Source of the DNA: an uncultured Lachnospiraceae bacterium
GTDB lineage: Bacteria; Bacillota; Clostridia; Lachnospirales; Lachnospiraceae
DNA length: 64,000 bases
Assembly: GCA_902774125.1 (NCBI GenBank)
Contig: CACYHD010000002.1
Coordinates: 1 to 64,000 of the forward strand
Reading direction: 5' to 3'
Below, one piece after another: positions 34,215-42,332 of the stretch. The notes beneath the pieces are model-generated. The model was not told the DNA's origin. It did no database searches and was given only the letters and a program-made list of their open reading frames with translations. How positions within the stretch are numbered: position 1 is the stretch's first letter; every line of letters starts with the position of its first letter. Made by a program: the position numbers and the translations under genes.

Positions 34215-37200
34215 TTATTTGAAGTATTCTACACCTGACTCGAATACCTTCATGTCTTCTTCGCCGTAAATGTTCATGTTAACACTTCTGCCCTTACGCT
34301 CGATATGAGCCATCTTACCGAAGCATCTACCGTCTGGACTTGTGATACCTTCGATAGCCATGTAAGAACCGTTAACATTCCATTCCTCATCCATTGTAGG
34401 CTGTCCACTCTCATTAACATACTGAGTTGCAACCTGACCGTTAGCAAACAAGTCTGCAAGAACTTCCTTAGGAGCAACAAATCTTCCCTCTCCGTGTGAA
34501 GCTGGGTTAACGTATACTCCGCCAAGCTCTGCCTTAGCAAGCCATGGTGACTTGTTACTTACAACCTTAGTGTGAACCATCTTTGAGATGTGACGGTTGA
34601 TTGTGTTGTATGTTAGAGTTGGTGAACCTTCCTGCTGTCCTGTGATCTCACCGTTAGGAACAAGTCCTAGCTTGATCAAAGCCTGGAATCCGTTACAGAT
34701 ACCTAGTGCCAAACCATCTCTCTCGTTAAGCATCTTCATAACTGCTTCTTCAATCTTAGGATTTCTGAATGCAGTAGCAAAGAACTTAGCTGAACCGTCC
34801 GGCTCATCACCGGCACTAAATCCACCTGGGAACATAAGAATCTGTGCTTCGTTAATTGCCTCTGTATAAGCATCAACAGACTCTCTAATATCTTCTGGTG
34901 TAAGGTTCTTGAATACCTTTGTTATAACATCAGCTCCAGCCTGTTCGAAAGCCTTAGCTGTATCGTACTCACAGTTTGTTCCTGGCATTACAGGAATGAA
35001 TACCTTAGGTCTTGCAACCTTGTTGTTGCAAACATAAATCTGACCTTTATCATAAATTGTGCTATCAACAATAGATGTATCTTTGTGGCTTCTTGTTGGG
35101 AATACTTTTTCTAATGGTTTTTCCCATGTCTCAATAGCCTTGTCTAGGTTGATTGAAACATCGCCCTTGATAAGTGCATTCTTATCATTAGTATCACCTA
35201 CGTTGTCATAGCTGATTGTAATGTCATCTTCTCTTCCCTCTGCAATCTCGGCAACGATGTCACCAAATGCTGGAGCGAATAACTCATCTGTTGGGAAGGC
35301 ATCACATATAGTTGCACCTACCTTGTTACCAAATGCCATCTTACTGATTGCTGGAATAACACCCTTAGCATCTAGTGCATAAGCAGAAATGATAACTCCA
35401 CTCTGAATCATCTCGTGGATCTTGTCATACATTTCTTTAACCTGAGAATATACAGGCTTGCCAAACTCATCCTTGGCGATGCTAAATCTAACAATCTTGT
35501 GACCAGCGCCCTTAAATTCAGGTGTGATGATGTCTTTTTCCTTGGCAACATCAACAGCAAATGAAACAAGTGTTGGTGGAACATCGATATCATTGAATGT
35601 TCCTGACATACTATCCTTACCACCGATTGATGGTAACTCAAATCCCATCTGAGCATCATATGCACCTAGTAGTGCTGCAAATGGCTGGCTCCAACGACTT
35701 GGTTCCTCGCTCATTCTTCTGAAATACTCCTGGAATGTCATTCTAATCTTTTTGAAGTCACCACCTGTTGCAACAACCTTAGCAATAGAATCAACTACAG
35801 CATAGATTGCACCGTGGTATGGACTCCAACTTGATAAGTATGGGTCAAAACCATAACTCATAATTGTAACTGTATCGCAATCTCCCTTAAGTACTGGAAG
35901 CTTAGCAACCATTGACTGTGTTTCTGTCAACTGATACTTACCGCCGTGTGGCATAAATACTGAACCGGCTCCGATAGAACCGTCGAACATTTCTACCAAA
36001 CCTTTTTGTGAACATTCATTAAGGTCTGACAATGTCTCTAACCACTTAGCCTTGACATCGCTAACTTCTTCTTTGTTGAAGAAATCATCACTATGTGAAG
36101 GAATGTCTACAAGTACCTTTGCCTCCTGGTGTGCTCCGTTTGTGTCAAGGAAAGCTCTGCTTAGGTTAACAATTTCTTTGCCTCTCCACTCAAGAACTAA
36201 TCTAGGATCCTCTGTAACCTCTGCAACAACAGTAGCCTCTAAGTTTTCCTCCTCAGCATATGCTAGGAATTTATCAACATCTTTAGGATCAACTACTACT
36301 GCCATACGCTCCTGTGACTCAGAAATAGCAATTTCTGTTCCATCAAGACCAGCGTACTTCTTAGGTACAAGATCTAAGTTTATGTGAAGTCCGTCAGCCA
36401 ACTCACCGATAGCAACTGAAACACCGCCGGCACCAAAGTCGTTACACTTTTTGATAATGTGACTAACTTCTTCTCTTCTAAACAATCTCTGTAGCTTACG
36501 CTCTGTTGGTGCATTACCCTTCTGTACTTCTGCACCGCACTCTTCAATTGATTCCTCTGTGTGAATCTTAGAAGAACCTGTTGCACCACCGCAACCATCA
36601 CGTCCAGTTCTACCACCTAGTAAAACGATGATATCACCTGGGTCAGATGTAAGACGCTGAACAGCTCTACGAGGCGCAGCACCCATAACAGCACCGATTT
36701 CCATTCTCTTAGCAACGTAGTCTGGATGATAAATTTCCTTAACAAGACCTGTTGCAAGACCAATCTGGTTACCATATGAGCTATATCCATCAGCAGCTCC
36801 CTGAACTAGCTTACGCTGTGGAAGCTTACCCTGCATTGTTTCATCTAATGACTTAGTTGGGTCTGCAGCACCTGTAACACGCATTGCCTGATATACATAA
36901 GTACGTCCCGAAAGTGGATCTCTGATAGCTCCACCTAGACATGTTGCAGCACCACCGAATGGCTCGATTTCTGTTGGGTGGTTGTGAGTTTCGTTTTTGA
37001 AGTTAACTAACCACTCTTCAGTCTTGCCATCTACCTCAACTGGCACAACGATAGAACAAGCGTTAATCTCGTCTGACTCTTCCTGGTCATCTAGCTTGCC
37101 ATCTTTCTTAAGCTTTCTCATAGCCATAAGAGCAAGGTCCATTAGACATACGAACTTGTCTTCTCTTCCCTTGAAAATCTCTTCTCTAGTCTCTAGATAC

Positions 37201-37970
37201 TCTTTGTAAGTTGATTCCATTGCCTCTTTGTAGAAACCGTCCTTGAACTGAACATCAGTAAGTTCAGTGTTGAATGTAGTATGACGGCAATGATCTGACC
37301 AATAAGTATCCAAAACTCTAATTTCTGTCATTGAAGGATCTCTGTCTTCGTCATTCTTGAAGTAATTCTGAATGTGCAAGAAATCCTTGAAAGTCATTGC
37401 AAGACCCAAAGAATCATAAAGTTCCTTTAAAGGCTCTTCATCCATATCCTTGAATCCATCAAATATAATTACATCATCTGGTTCTTCAAAATCTGTAACT
37501 AATGTTTCAGGCTTTTCCAAACCAGTTTCTCTTGAATCTACTGGGTTGATACAATAATTTTTAATCTTAGCGAACTCGTCGTCACTAATATTTCCCTCTA
37601 GAACATATGTTGTTGCGCTCTTGATAATAGCATTCTCATCTTCCTTCAAGAACTTAACACACTGTTCTGCTGAGTCAGCTCTCTGATCGAACTGGCCTGG
37701 CAAAAATTCTACAGAAAATACCTTAGACTTGCTTGAATCGCAAGGGAATGTCTCTTCATAGACATCATCTACCGGCGGTTCAGAAAATACAGATGTCAAA
37801 GCCTTAGCATATGTTTCATCTGAAATATTCTCAACGTCGTATCTAACTAATACTCTCGCTTTATCTAAACCTTCAATGCCTAGATAACCCTTAATGTCCT
37901 CTGTTAACTCCTTTGCAGCCATAGCAAAGTCGTTTTTCTTTTCTACGTATACACGTCTTACGTTACCCAT
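34215..37970 (-). CDS. purL: Phosphoribosylformylglycinamidine synthase, fused PurL/PurQ form
   Basis: A single-chain FGAM synthase of 1251 residues, catalysing step 4 of purine synthesis with glutamine as nitrogen donor. The N-terminal PurS-like and linker regions lead into two AIR-synthase-like halves (FKNETHNHPTEIEPFGGAATCLGG and SIGGKDSMSGTFND). The C-terminal glutaminase domain (about 990-1251) has PGTNCEYDTAKAFEQAG, the nucleophile Cys in LALGICNGFQAL, and NPASHGEGRF for the His/Glu of the triad. This long form occurs in gamma-proteobacteria and many Clostridia and replaces separate purS/purQ/purL. It stands alone, away from purEMND, with an AATTATTGGAGG-type ribosome binding site. Confidence 0.97.
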   Translation of the reverse strand: MGNVRRVYVEKKNDFAMAAKELTEDIKGYLGIEGLDKARVLVRYDVENISDETYAKALTSVFSEPPVDDVYEETFPCDSSKSKVFSVEFLPGQFDQRADSAEQCVKFLKEDENAIIKSATTYVLEGNISDDEFAKIKNYCINPVDSRETGLEKPETLVTDFEEPDDVIIFDGFKDMDEEPLKELYDSLGLAMTFKDFLHIQNYFKNDEDRDPSMTEIRVLDTYWSDHCRHTTFNTELTDVQFKDGFYKEAMESTYKEYLETREEIFKGREDKFVCLMDLALMAMRKLKKDGKLDDQEESDEINACSIVVPVEVDGKTEEWLVNFKNETHNHPTEIEPFGGAATCLGGAIRDPLSGRTYVYQAMRVTGAADPTKSLDETMQGKLPQRKLVQGAADGYSSYGNQIGLATGLVKEIYHPDYVAKRMEIGAVMGAAPRRAVQRLTSDPGDIIVLLGGRTGRDGCGGATGSSKIHTEESIEECGAEVQKGNAPTERKLQRLFRREEVSHIIKKCNDFGAGGVSVAIGELADGLHINLDLVPKKYAGLDGTEIAISESQERMAVVVDPKDVDKFLAYAEEENLEATVVAEVTEDPRLVLEWRGKEIVNLSRAFLDTNGAHQEAKVLVDIPSHSDDFFNKEEVSDVKAKWLETLSDLNECSQKGLVEMFDGSIGAGSVFMPHGGKYQLTETQSMVAKLPVLKGDCDTVTIMSYGFDPYLSSWSPYHGAIYAVVDSIAKVVATGGDFKKIRMTFQEYFRRMSEEPSRWSQPFAALLGAYDAQMGFELPSIGGKDSMSGTFNDIDVPPTLVSFAVDVAKEKDIITPEFKGAGHKIVRFSIAKDEFGKPVYSQVKEMYDKIHEMIQSGVIISAYALDAKGVIPAISKMAFGNKVGATICDAFPTDELFAPAFGDIVAEIAEGREDDITISYDNVGDTNDKNALIKGDVSINLDKAIETWEKPLEKVFPTRSHKDTSIVDSTIYDKGQIYVCNNKVARPKVFIPVMPGTNCEYDTAKAFEQAGADVITKVFKNLTPEDIRESVDAYTEAINEAQILMFPGGFSAGDEPDGSAKFFATAFRNPKIEEAVMKMLNERDGLALGICNGFQALIKLGLVPNGEITGQQEGSPTLTYNTINRHISKMVHTKVVSNKSPWLAKAELGGVYVNPASHGEGRFVAPKEVLADLFANGQVATQYVNESGQPTMDEEWNVNGSYMAIEGITSPDGRCFGKMAHIERKGRSVNMNIYGEEDMKVFESGVEYFK

Positions 37971-38051
37971 TTTTCCTCCAATAATTATCTAATGTGATTA
38001 TTATTTACTACTGAAACTATAGTTAGCCCCAGTTTGCCAATATTTTACCAT

Positions 38052-38090
38052 AAATCAGCGGGTTTTGCGATACCCAAAACCCGCTGATTT
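38052..38090 (-). terminator. Terminator of the four-gene surface-glycan operon
   Basis: AAATCAGCGGGTTTTG, a 7-base loop and CAAAACCCGCTGATTT form a perfect 16-bp stem just after the HAD gene, 10 bases from its stop. Only short T runs follow. Confidence 0.7.
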
Positions 38091-38100
38091 AACGTAATTA

Positions 38101-38727
38101 TTAAAACTTTTCTACCTTGAATATTCTTGCACCGCTTCTATGTGCCGCTTGAAGCCCAACTGGAGAATCTTCAAAAATAATGCTGTCACTTTTATCACAT
38201 CCGAAGTGCTCCATAGCTAGCAAGTAACATTTAGGATCAGGCTTTTGTTCCTTGACATCTTCCTGAGTAAAAACGTAGTCGAATAACTCTGCGTGACCAA
38301 AATGGTCTAGTATCTCATACACATTCTTTTTGGATGCCGTTGTAACCAAAGCAATATTATACTCACCTTTAATAAGCTCAATTATGTTGAACAAATGCTC
38401 ATTGACTCTAATCTTATCAAGGTATGACGTGTACAAGTCTTTTTTGTACTGATGAATTCTCTCAAGCATAGCCTCATCCACAAGCTGTTCAACCTCATCC
38501 TTAACAGTCTCACTGTCCGCTGGCTTATTTTTTTGGCCAGCGATATGCTGAGCTGCAATCATCGGCACAAAAACCTTATAATTGTGTCCATAGCATTCAT
38601 TGATGAAAAAGTCTCTGTCTAAACTGAGTCCCTCTCGCTCAACAGCTGTCTTGTATGAATAATAATTAGAATCTATTGTGTCATATAATGTTCCATCCAT
38701 GTCGAACATAGCCAACTTATTTTTCAT
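38101..38727 (-). CDS. HAD-superfamily phosphatase
   Basis: A subfamily IA HAD hydrolase of 208 residues. Motif I is FDMDGTLYDTIDSNYYSY with the two aspartates, motif II LVTTASKKNVYEIL, motif III K at VKEQKPDP, motif IV IIFEDSPVGLQAA. A helical cap domain (about 15-95) contains a Lys-rich insertion. The family includes phosphoglycolate phosphatase and sugar-phosphate phosphatases; substrate not apparent. The start ATG immediately follows the stop of the flippase-kinase gene (no gap), so translation is coupled. It is the last gene of the operon GT2-NTP transferase-flippase/kinase-HAD. Confidence 0.88.
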   Translation of the reverse strand: MKNKLAMFDMDGTLYDTIDSNYYSYKTAVEREGLSLDRDFFINECYGHNYKVFVPMIAAQHIAGQKNKPADSETVKDEVEQLVDEAMLERIHQYKKDLYTSYLDKIRVNEHLFNIIELIKGEYNIALVTTASKKNVYEILDHFGHAELFDYVFTQEDVKEQKPDPKCYLLAMEHFGCDKSDSIIFEDSPVGLQAAHRSGARIFKVEKF

Positions 38728-40614
38728 CTAATCCTCCTCAAACATTTTTACAACATCGTTCAAAACAACAATGAGCCCTGCGTAAAACAATAGTGCTCTC
38801 TTGCCGTCCTTGGCAATCTTGTATGGCAATAGTCTTAGCCAATGAATCACCTCGTGGTAATAAATACTTTTAACTCTGTCCTGGCCAAGTTTTTCCATCA
38901 TGAATTCGTGGAAGCGCTTGTACATCTGCTTGTACACAGAAGAGTTAATATGAACAAAGTCTATTCTGTTAGTTCTCACATCCACCTCACGAGTGGCCAT
39001 CAAAAACTCGTATCCGCCGTGCATAGACTGAAGCAACTTGCCGTAGTCGAGGTTAGGGGATTCGTGCACATTGCCTGTATTAGGATCGATTATATAAAAA
39101 TCGTCATCGTCCTGTTTGCAAACGATATTTTCAATCGTCATATCTCCGTGAATCACAGAATACTTGTCATTCTCAAAAATTCCAGCCAAGTAATCCGTAT
39201 CCAAAAACTTTTCTAGCACTGGAAGGTTGTCGTACTCCACACCGTTGATAACTATTTTTTTGTATTTGAGCAGTGGCTTAATAACTGCTGCTTCCTTAAT
39301 TCTACGCAAGTTGGCATCGACCTTGCCCTCCACATACCGGGCAATAGTTTCATGGTCTGCATCTCTGACATCAACCTTGTATATAGACTTCTCTAAAGCT
39401 TGTATAGCTCTCTCAAGCTTATCCCAACTCTTCTCAATTGGCATCGAGTGAATGTATTCAAAAAATCCAACGGTCGAGCTGTAATATGGCATGTCGTAGT
39501 AACAATAGCCATCGTTTTTTTCATCCTTAATTATTTCCGGCAATGGCAAAATGTCCTTGTACTTCTCAATCCACTGTATCTGATCAAAAAGCTTATCGCC
39601 GTCTTTGCCAAATGCATATTTTCTAAAAAATGTTTTGTCGTCATCCATGCAGAGCATTGTTGTGGCATTAGACCCAGCAGAGTAATCTCTAATTATCGAA
39701 ATATCTCTGTTGATTGCCAGATATTGATCCACATACTCACGGTTATGGTTAGAAAAATAACTGTCCAAAAACTGTAGCTTTTCTTCCTTGTTGAGCTGTG
39801 GTAACAAATTGATATGCTCATCACTGCTAGCTTTGCCCTGGCTTCTCTTAAAGAACAATGAGATAGCCAAAAGCAATAATAGTGGCACGAATATATATAG
39901 CGCCATAAACACTGTCTGCTGGCCAACCTTTATCGTACTTCTTGTAATACTGTTAGATGTAAAGAACATTAGGAAAACATCTGTCCATGAGCCCTTTTTC
40001 GTCTTTGTCAACAAAAACTCAGAAAAAGCGAAGTAGGACGAAACGTAAAGCCCCCACATCACAACAGTGTACACAATCATTTTTAGCTTACTTATTTTTT
40101 TGAATATATCACTAAAGTTCCATATAAGTGCCCAAAACAAAAACAAAACAAATGATTCAATTCGTTTGTTAAATATACTCGCTATCACTCTCACTATTTT
40201 TTTGATTACGTTTCTAAAAACGTAAACCAAAACAGTTGCAACTAATAGCCCTGCTGTTAACAGAACATAAAAGCGGGCAGATAGCTTTATGTCATCGCCG
40301 CCTATTCCACATACATATAGGGCAACAAAAATAAACCCAACCGAAACGATATCCAAGTATCTATCAACGATTACTGTTGAAAAAGATAACGCCTGTCCAT
40401 TCTTCATCTTGCGTCCACTGAACCAAGCTCTAAACAAATCTCCAAGCTTGAACGGAACGAAGTTACTTATAATAAATCCCAAAGAAGTCGATTGGATCAA
40501 ATTTCTAGTGTTAGGCTTTTCGTATATATCAATAAATAATTTCCATCGCGCTGTTCTAACTAAGTGAGCCAATGTCATAGCCAGTATAGCAACAGCCAAT
40601 ATTAGATATTCCAA
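38728..40614 (-). CDS. Flippase-like (LPG synthase TM) domain fused to an APH/choline-kinase-like kinase
   Basis: A 628-residue fusion. The N-terminal half (about 1-265) has eight or so membrane helices of the lysylphosphatidylglycerol-synthase/UPF0104 type (SLGFIISNFVPFKLGDLFRAWFSG is a clear family signature; STVIVDRYLDIVSVGF follows). The C-terminal half (about 275-628) is an aminoglycoside-phosphotransferase/choline-kinase-like domain: SAGSNATTMLCM (nucleotide loop), catalytic VIHGDMTIENIVCK, and DPNTGNVHESPNLDYGKLL (metal-binding DxN/DFG equivalent). A kinase tethered to a membrane transporter, between a nucleotidyltransferase and a HAD, suggests that it phosphorylates a small molecule or sugar that is then activated and attached to a lipid-linked glycan. 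The substrate is unknown. I see the two domains in one frame, with no frameshift. Confidence 0.82.
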   Translation of the reverse strand: MEYLILAVAILAMTLAHLVRTARWKLFIDIYEKPNTRNLIQSTSLGFIISNFVPFKLGDLFRAWFSGRKMKNGQALSFSTVIVDRYLDIVSVGFIFVALYVCGIGGDDIKLSARFYVLLTAGLLVATVLVYVFRNVIKKIVRVIASIFNKRIESFVLFLFWALIWNFSDIFKKISKLKMIVYTVVMWGLYVSSYFAFSEFLLTKTKKGSWTDVFLMFFTSNSITRSTIKVGQQTVFMALYIFVPLLLLLAISLFFKRSQGKASSDEHINLLPQLNKEEKLQFLDSYFSNHNREYVDQYLAINRDISIIRDYSAGSNATTMLCMDDDKTFFRKYAFGKDGDKLFDQIQWIEKYKDILPLPEIIKDEKNDGYCYYDMPYYSSTVGFFEYIHSMPIEKSWDKLERAIQALEKSIYKVDVRDADHETIARYVEGKVDANLRRIKEAAVIKPLLKYKKIVINGVEYDNLPVLEKFLDTDYLAGIFENDKYSVIHGDMTIENIVCKQDDDDFYIIDPNTGNVHESPNLDYGKLLQSMHGGYEFLMATREVDVRTNRIDFVHINSSVYKQMYKRFHEFMMEKLGQDRVKSIYYHEVIHWLRLLPYKIAKDGKRALLFYAGLIVVLNDVVKMFEED

Positions 40615-40628
40615 TTCACAAATCCTCT

Positions 40629-41366
40629 CTATAGTAATTGTTCTAGTCTAGTATCAGAACACGCCTCATCATACTCATCCGGTGTTCCAAAAGAAATATG
40701 CTCGCCGATATTAAACGTTGTAATATCGCAGCCATCCTTGGCCATTTCATTGTAAACGCCGCTGACAAAAAACTCGCTGTACGCGCAATGCTTCAAATAT
40801 TCTTCTGTGTACTTTTCAAAAACATTTCTATTTTTGAAATAATAAGCACCACATATTGCCTCATCGCTTGCCACTTGCTTTTCTATTGTTCCAGTCACCT
40901 TGCCATCTTCAAAAATAACATAGCTAAAGGCAGGATTGTCTGACTTAAATGTAAGTAACGCTCCGTCGAATCTATCAAACTCTCCTTTGCTGCAATAATC
41001 ATAAAAATCCTGTGACAAAAATGCGTGATCGCAGTCATTGAACAGTATAGGAAGGTTATCGTTAATATTTCTCACACCTTCCTTGCATGTCAAAACAGCG
41101 CCATTAAGCACTTCTGGAATCACTTCAATATTAGCATCAGGAAAATATTTTTTTATCTCCTGATCAATCTGAAATCTGTCTATATGATCTTGTAACACGA
41201 CAAATGTCAAATCTTCAATACTCACGAACTTGGCCACTGACTTAGTAGCCCAGTAAAAAAACGGTTTATCCTGTAGCATTATAAGCGGCTTAGGCACATT
41301 GAATCCCTTGTTACCAAATCTTGTTCCGCCGCCACCCATTGGCATTATTAAATGTATTTTTTCCAT
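40629..41366 (-). CDS. Sugar-phosphate / head-group nucleotidyltransferase
   Basis: A nucleotidyltransferase of 245 residues with the GT-A-like NTP-transferase fold. The start LIMPMGGGGTRFGNKGFNVPKPL contains the GGGGTRFG nucleotide loop and the activating Lys of PKPL. DCDHAF (about 135-140) is the metal-binding acidic motif, and IEKQVASDEAICGAYYF is the substrate side. LicC-type cytidylyltransferases and dTDP/CDP-sugar synthases share this pattern. Together with the neighbouring kinase domain this suggests activation of a phosphorylated alcohol or sugar, as in LicA/LicC. It is 14 bases upstream of the flippase-kinase gene and 2 bases after the GT2 stop. Confidence 0.85.
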   Translation of the reverse strand: MEKIHLIMPMGGGGTRFGNKGFNVPKPLIMLQDKPFFYWATKSVAKFVSIEDLTFVVLQDHIDRFQIDQEIKKYFPDANIEVIPEVLNGAVLTCKEGVRNINDNLPILFNDCDHAFLSQDFYDYCSKGEFDRFDGALLTFKSDNPAFSYVIFEDGKVTGTIEKQVASDEAICGAYYFKNRNVFEKYTEEYLKHCAYSEFFVSGVYNEMAKDGCDITTFNIGEHISFGTPDEYDEACSDTRLEQLL

Positions 41367-41368
41367 AA

Positions 41369-42160
41369 TTATTTGTTAGTAAAAACTGTATCTGAGATAT
41401 ACTCATCAACAATCTTATCCCTCATTTCACTTTCTATATATTTTTTTCTTCTAAAGAAATACTTGAAGCACATCTTAATCATATTAGTAGAGAGGTTCAT
41501 AAATTTCATATTAGAAACTTGGTCATCCTCTCTCCATGTTATTGGATAAAACCATATTTTGTGCTTGTAGCATCTGTGAGCCAAAACCATAACTGCGTTA
41601 AAGTACAATGCATCTGGAAACTTCTCAAAATACTCACTCTTAAGTGTCTCTACTTTGTAAAGGTTAAGTCCTGAGCCCAAGTCTTTAATTGACTTGCCTG
41701 CAGCCAATGTAAACAATAGGTTAAAACAATGATTGCCCCAAATTCTAATTTTGGAATAGCCTATAAGCTTGGAGCCCTTAACGAATCTTGAACCTAGGCA
41801 ACAATCGTAGTCTCTGTATTCTCCACTTTTGAGCAATGGAATAAAGTCATCTATTCTTCCCTGGTCATCTCCGTGCAATGTAATAACATAGTCAAATCCA
41901 TTATCAATAGCATAATGAAATGCAACCTTGTGAGAACCACCTAACCAATAGTTATCGCTGTTAGTCATAATCGTGACAGGGATATCCAGATTGTTTTTGG
42001 CGTAGTCCTCTGCTGCCTGCACGCTGTTGTCAGTACTTCGGTTATTAACTACTATAACCTCACTTATATATTGGGATACTTCACCTTTTAACTGTGCCAA
42101 AACACGTGGTATCTGCTTTTCACAGTTATACATAGGTATAAATACTAGTATTTTGTCCAT
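41369..42160 (-). CDS. Family 2 glycosyltransferase
   Basis: A GT2 enzyme of 263 residues from ATG 42160. The frame opens at 42178, but the promoter start site (about 42188) leaves no room for a ribosome binding site there, while GGAGG lies 5 bases before 42160. Motifs are ILVFIPMYNCEKQIPRVL, EVIVVNNRSTDNS, the DxD-like GDDQGR, and the acceptor-side DLGSGLNLYKVE. It has no C-terminal membrane pair (unlike the GtrB type), although FKYFFRRKKYIES is amphipathic. It is the first gene of the four-gene operon. Acceptor and sugar are unknown. Confidence 0.85.
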   Translation of the reverse strand: MDKILVFIPMYNCEKQIPRVLAQLKGEVSQYISEVIVVNNRSTDNSVQAAEDYAKNNLDIPVTIMTNSDNYWLGGSHKVAFHYAIDNGFDYVITLHGDDQGRIDDFIPLLKSGEYRDYDCCLGSRFVKGSKLIGYSKIRIWGNHCFNLLFTLAAGKSIKDLGSGLNLYKVETLKSEYFEKFPDALYFNAVMVLAHRCYKHKIWFYPITWREDDQVSNMKFMNLSTNMIKMCFKYFFRRKKYIESEMRDKIVDEYISDTVFTNK

Positions 42161-42194
42161 TGTCGCCTCCGTAAACATTTATTCTTTCCTTAAA

Positions 42195-42223
42195 ATTATA
42201 TTATATACCCCATTAAACTTCAA
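42195..42223 (-). promoter_or_regulatory. Promoter of the four-gene glycan operon
   Basis: On the - strand, TTGAAG, a 17-base spacer and a perfect TATAAT precede the GT2 gene. The inferred start is at about 42188, giving a leader of about 28 bases. Confidence 0.7.
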
Positions 42224-42284
42224 TCTAATTGTAGTTTGATTGGTGTTGTCTATGTGGAATTCATCACTATTACCCTATTTAATA

Positions 42285-42318
42285 AAAAAATCTCCGGATT
42301 GAATAATCAATCCGGAGA
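42285..42318 (-). terminator. Terminator of the GH81 gene
   Basis: On the - strand, TCTCCGGATTG, a 6-base loop and CAATCCGGAGA are followed by seven T. It separates the GH81 gene from the downstream GT2 operon promoter. Confidence 0.92.
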
Positions 42319-42332
42319 CTTATTAAAGTTTA

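Noticed and set aside
37971-38050. Riboswitch or PurBox before purL
   Set aside because: I saw no purine aptamer core or repeated GAAC/GTTC boxes; the 80 bases are AT-rich with no clear promoter.
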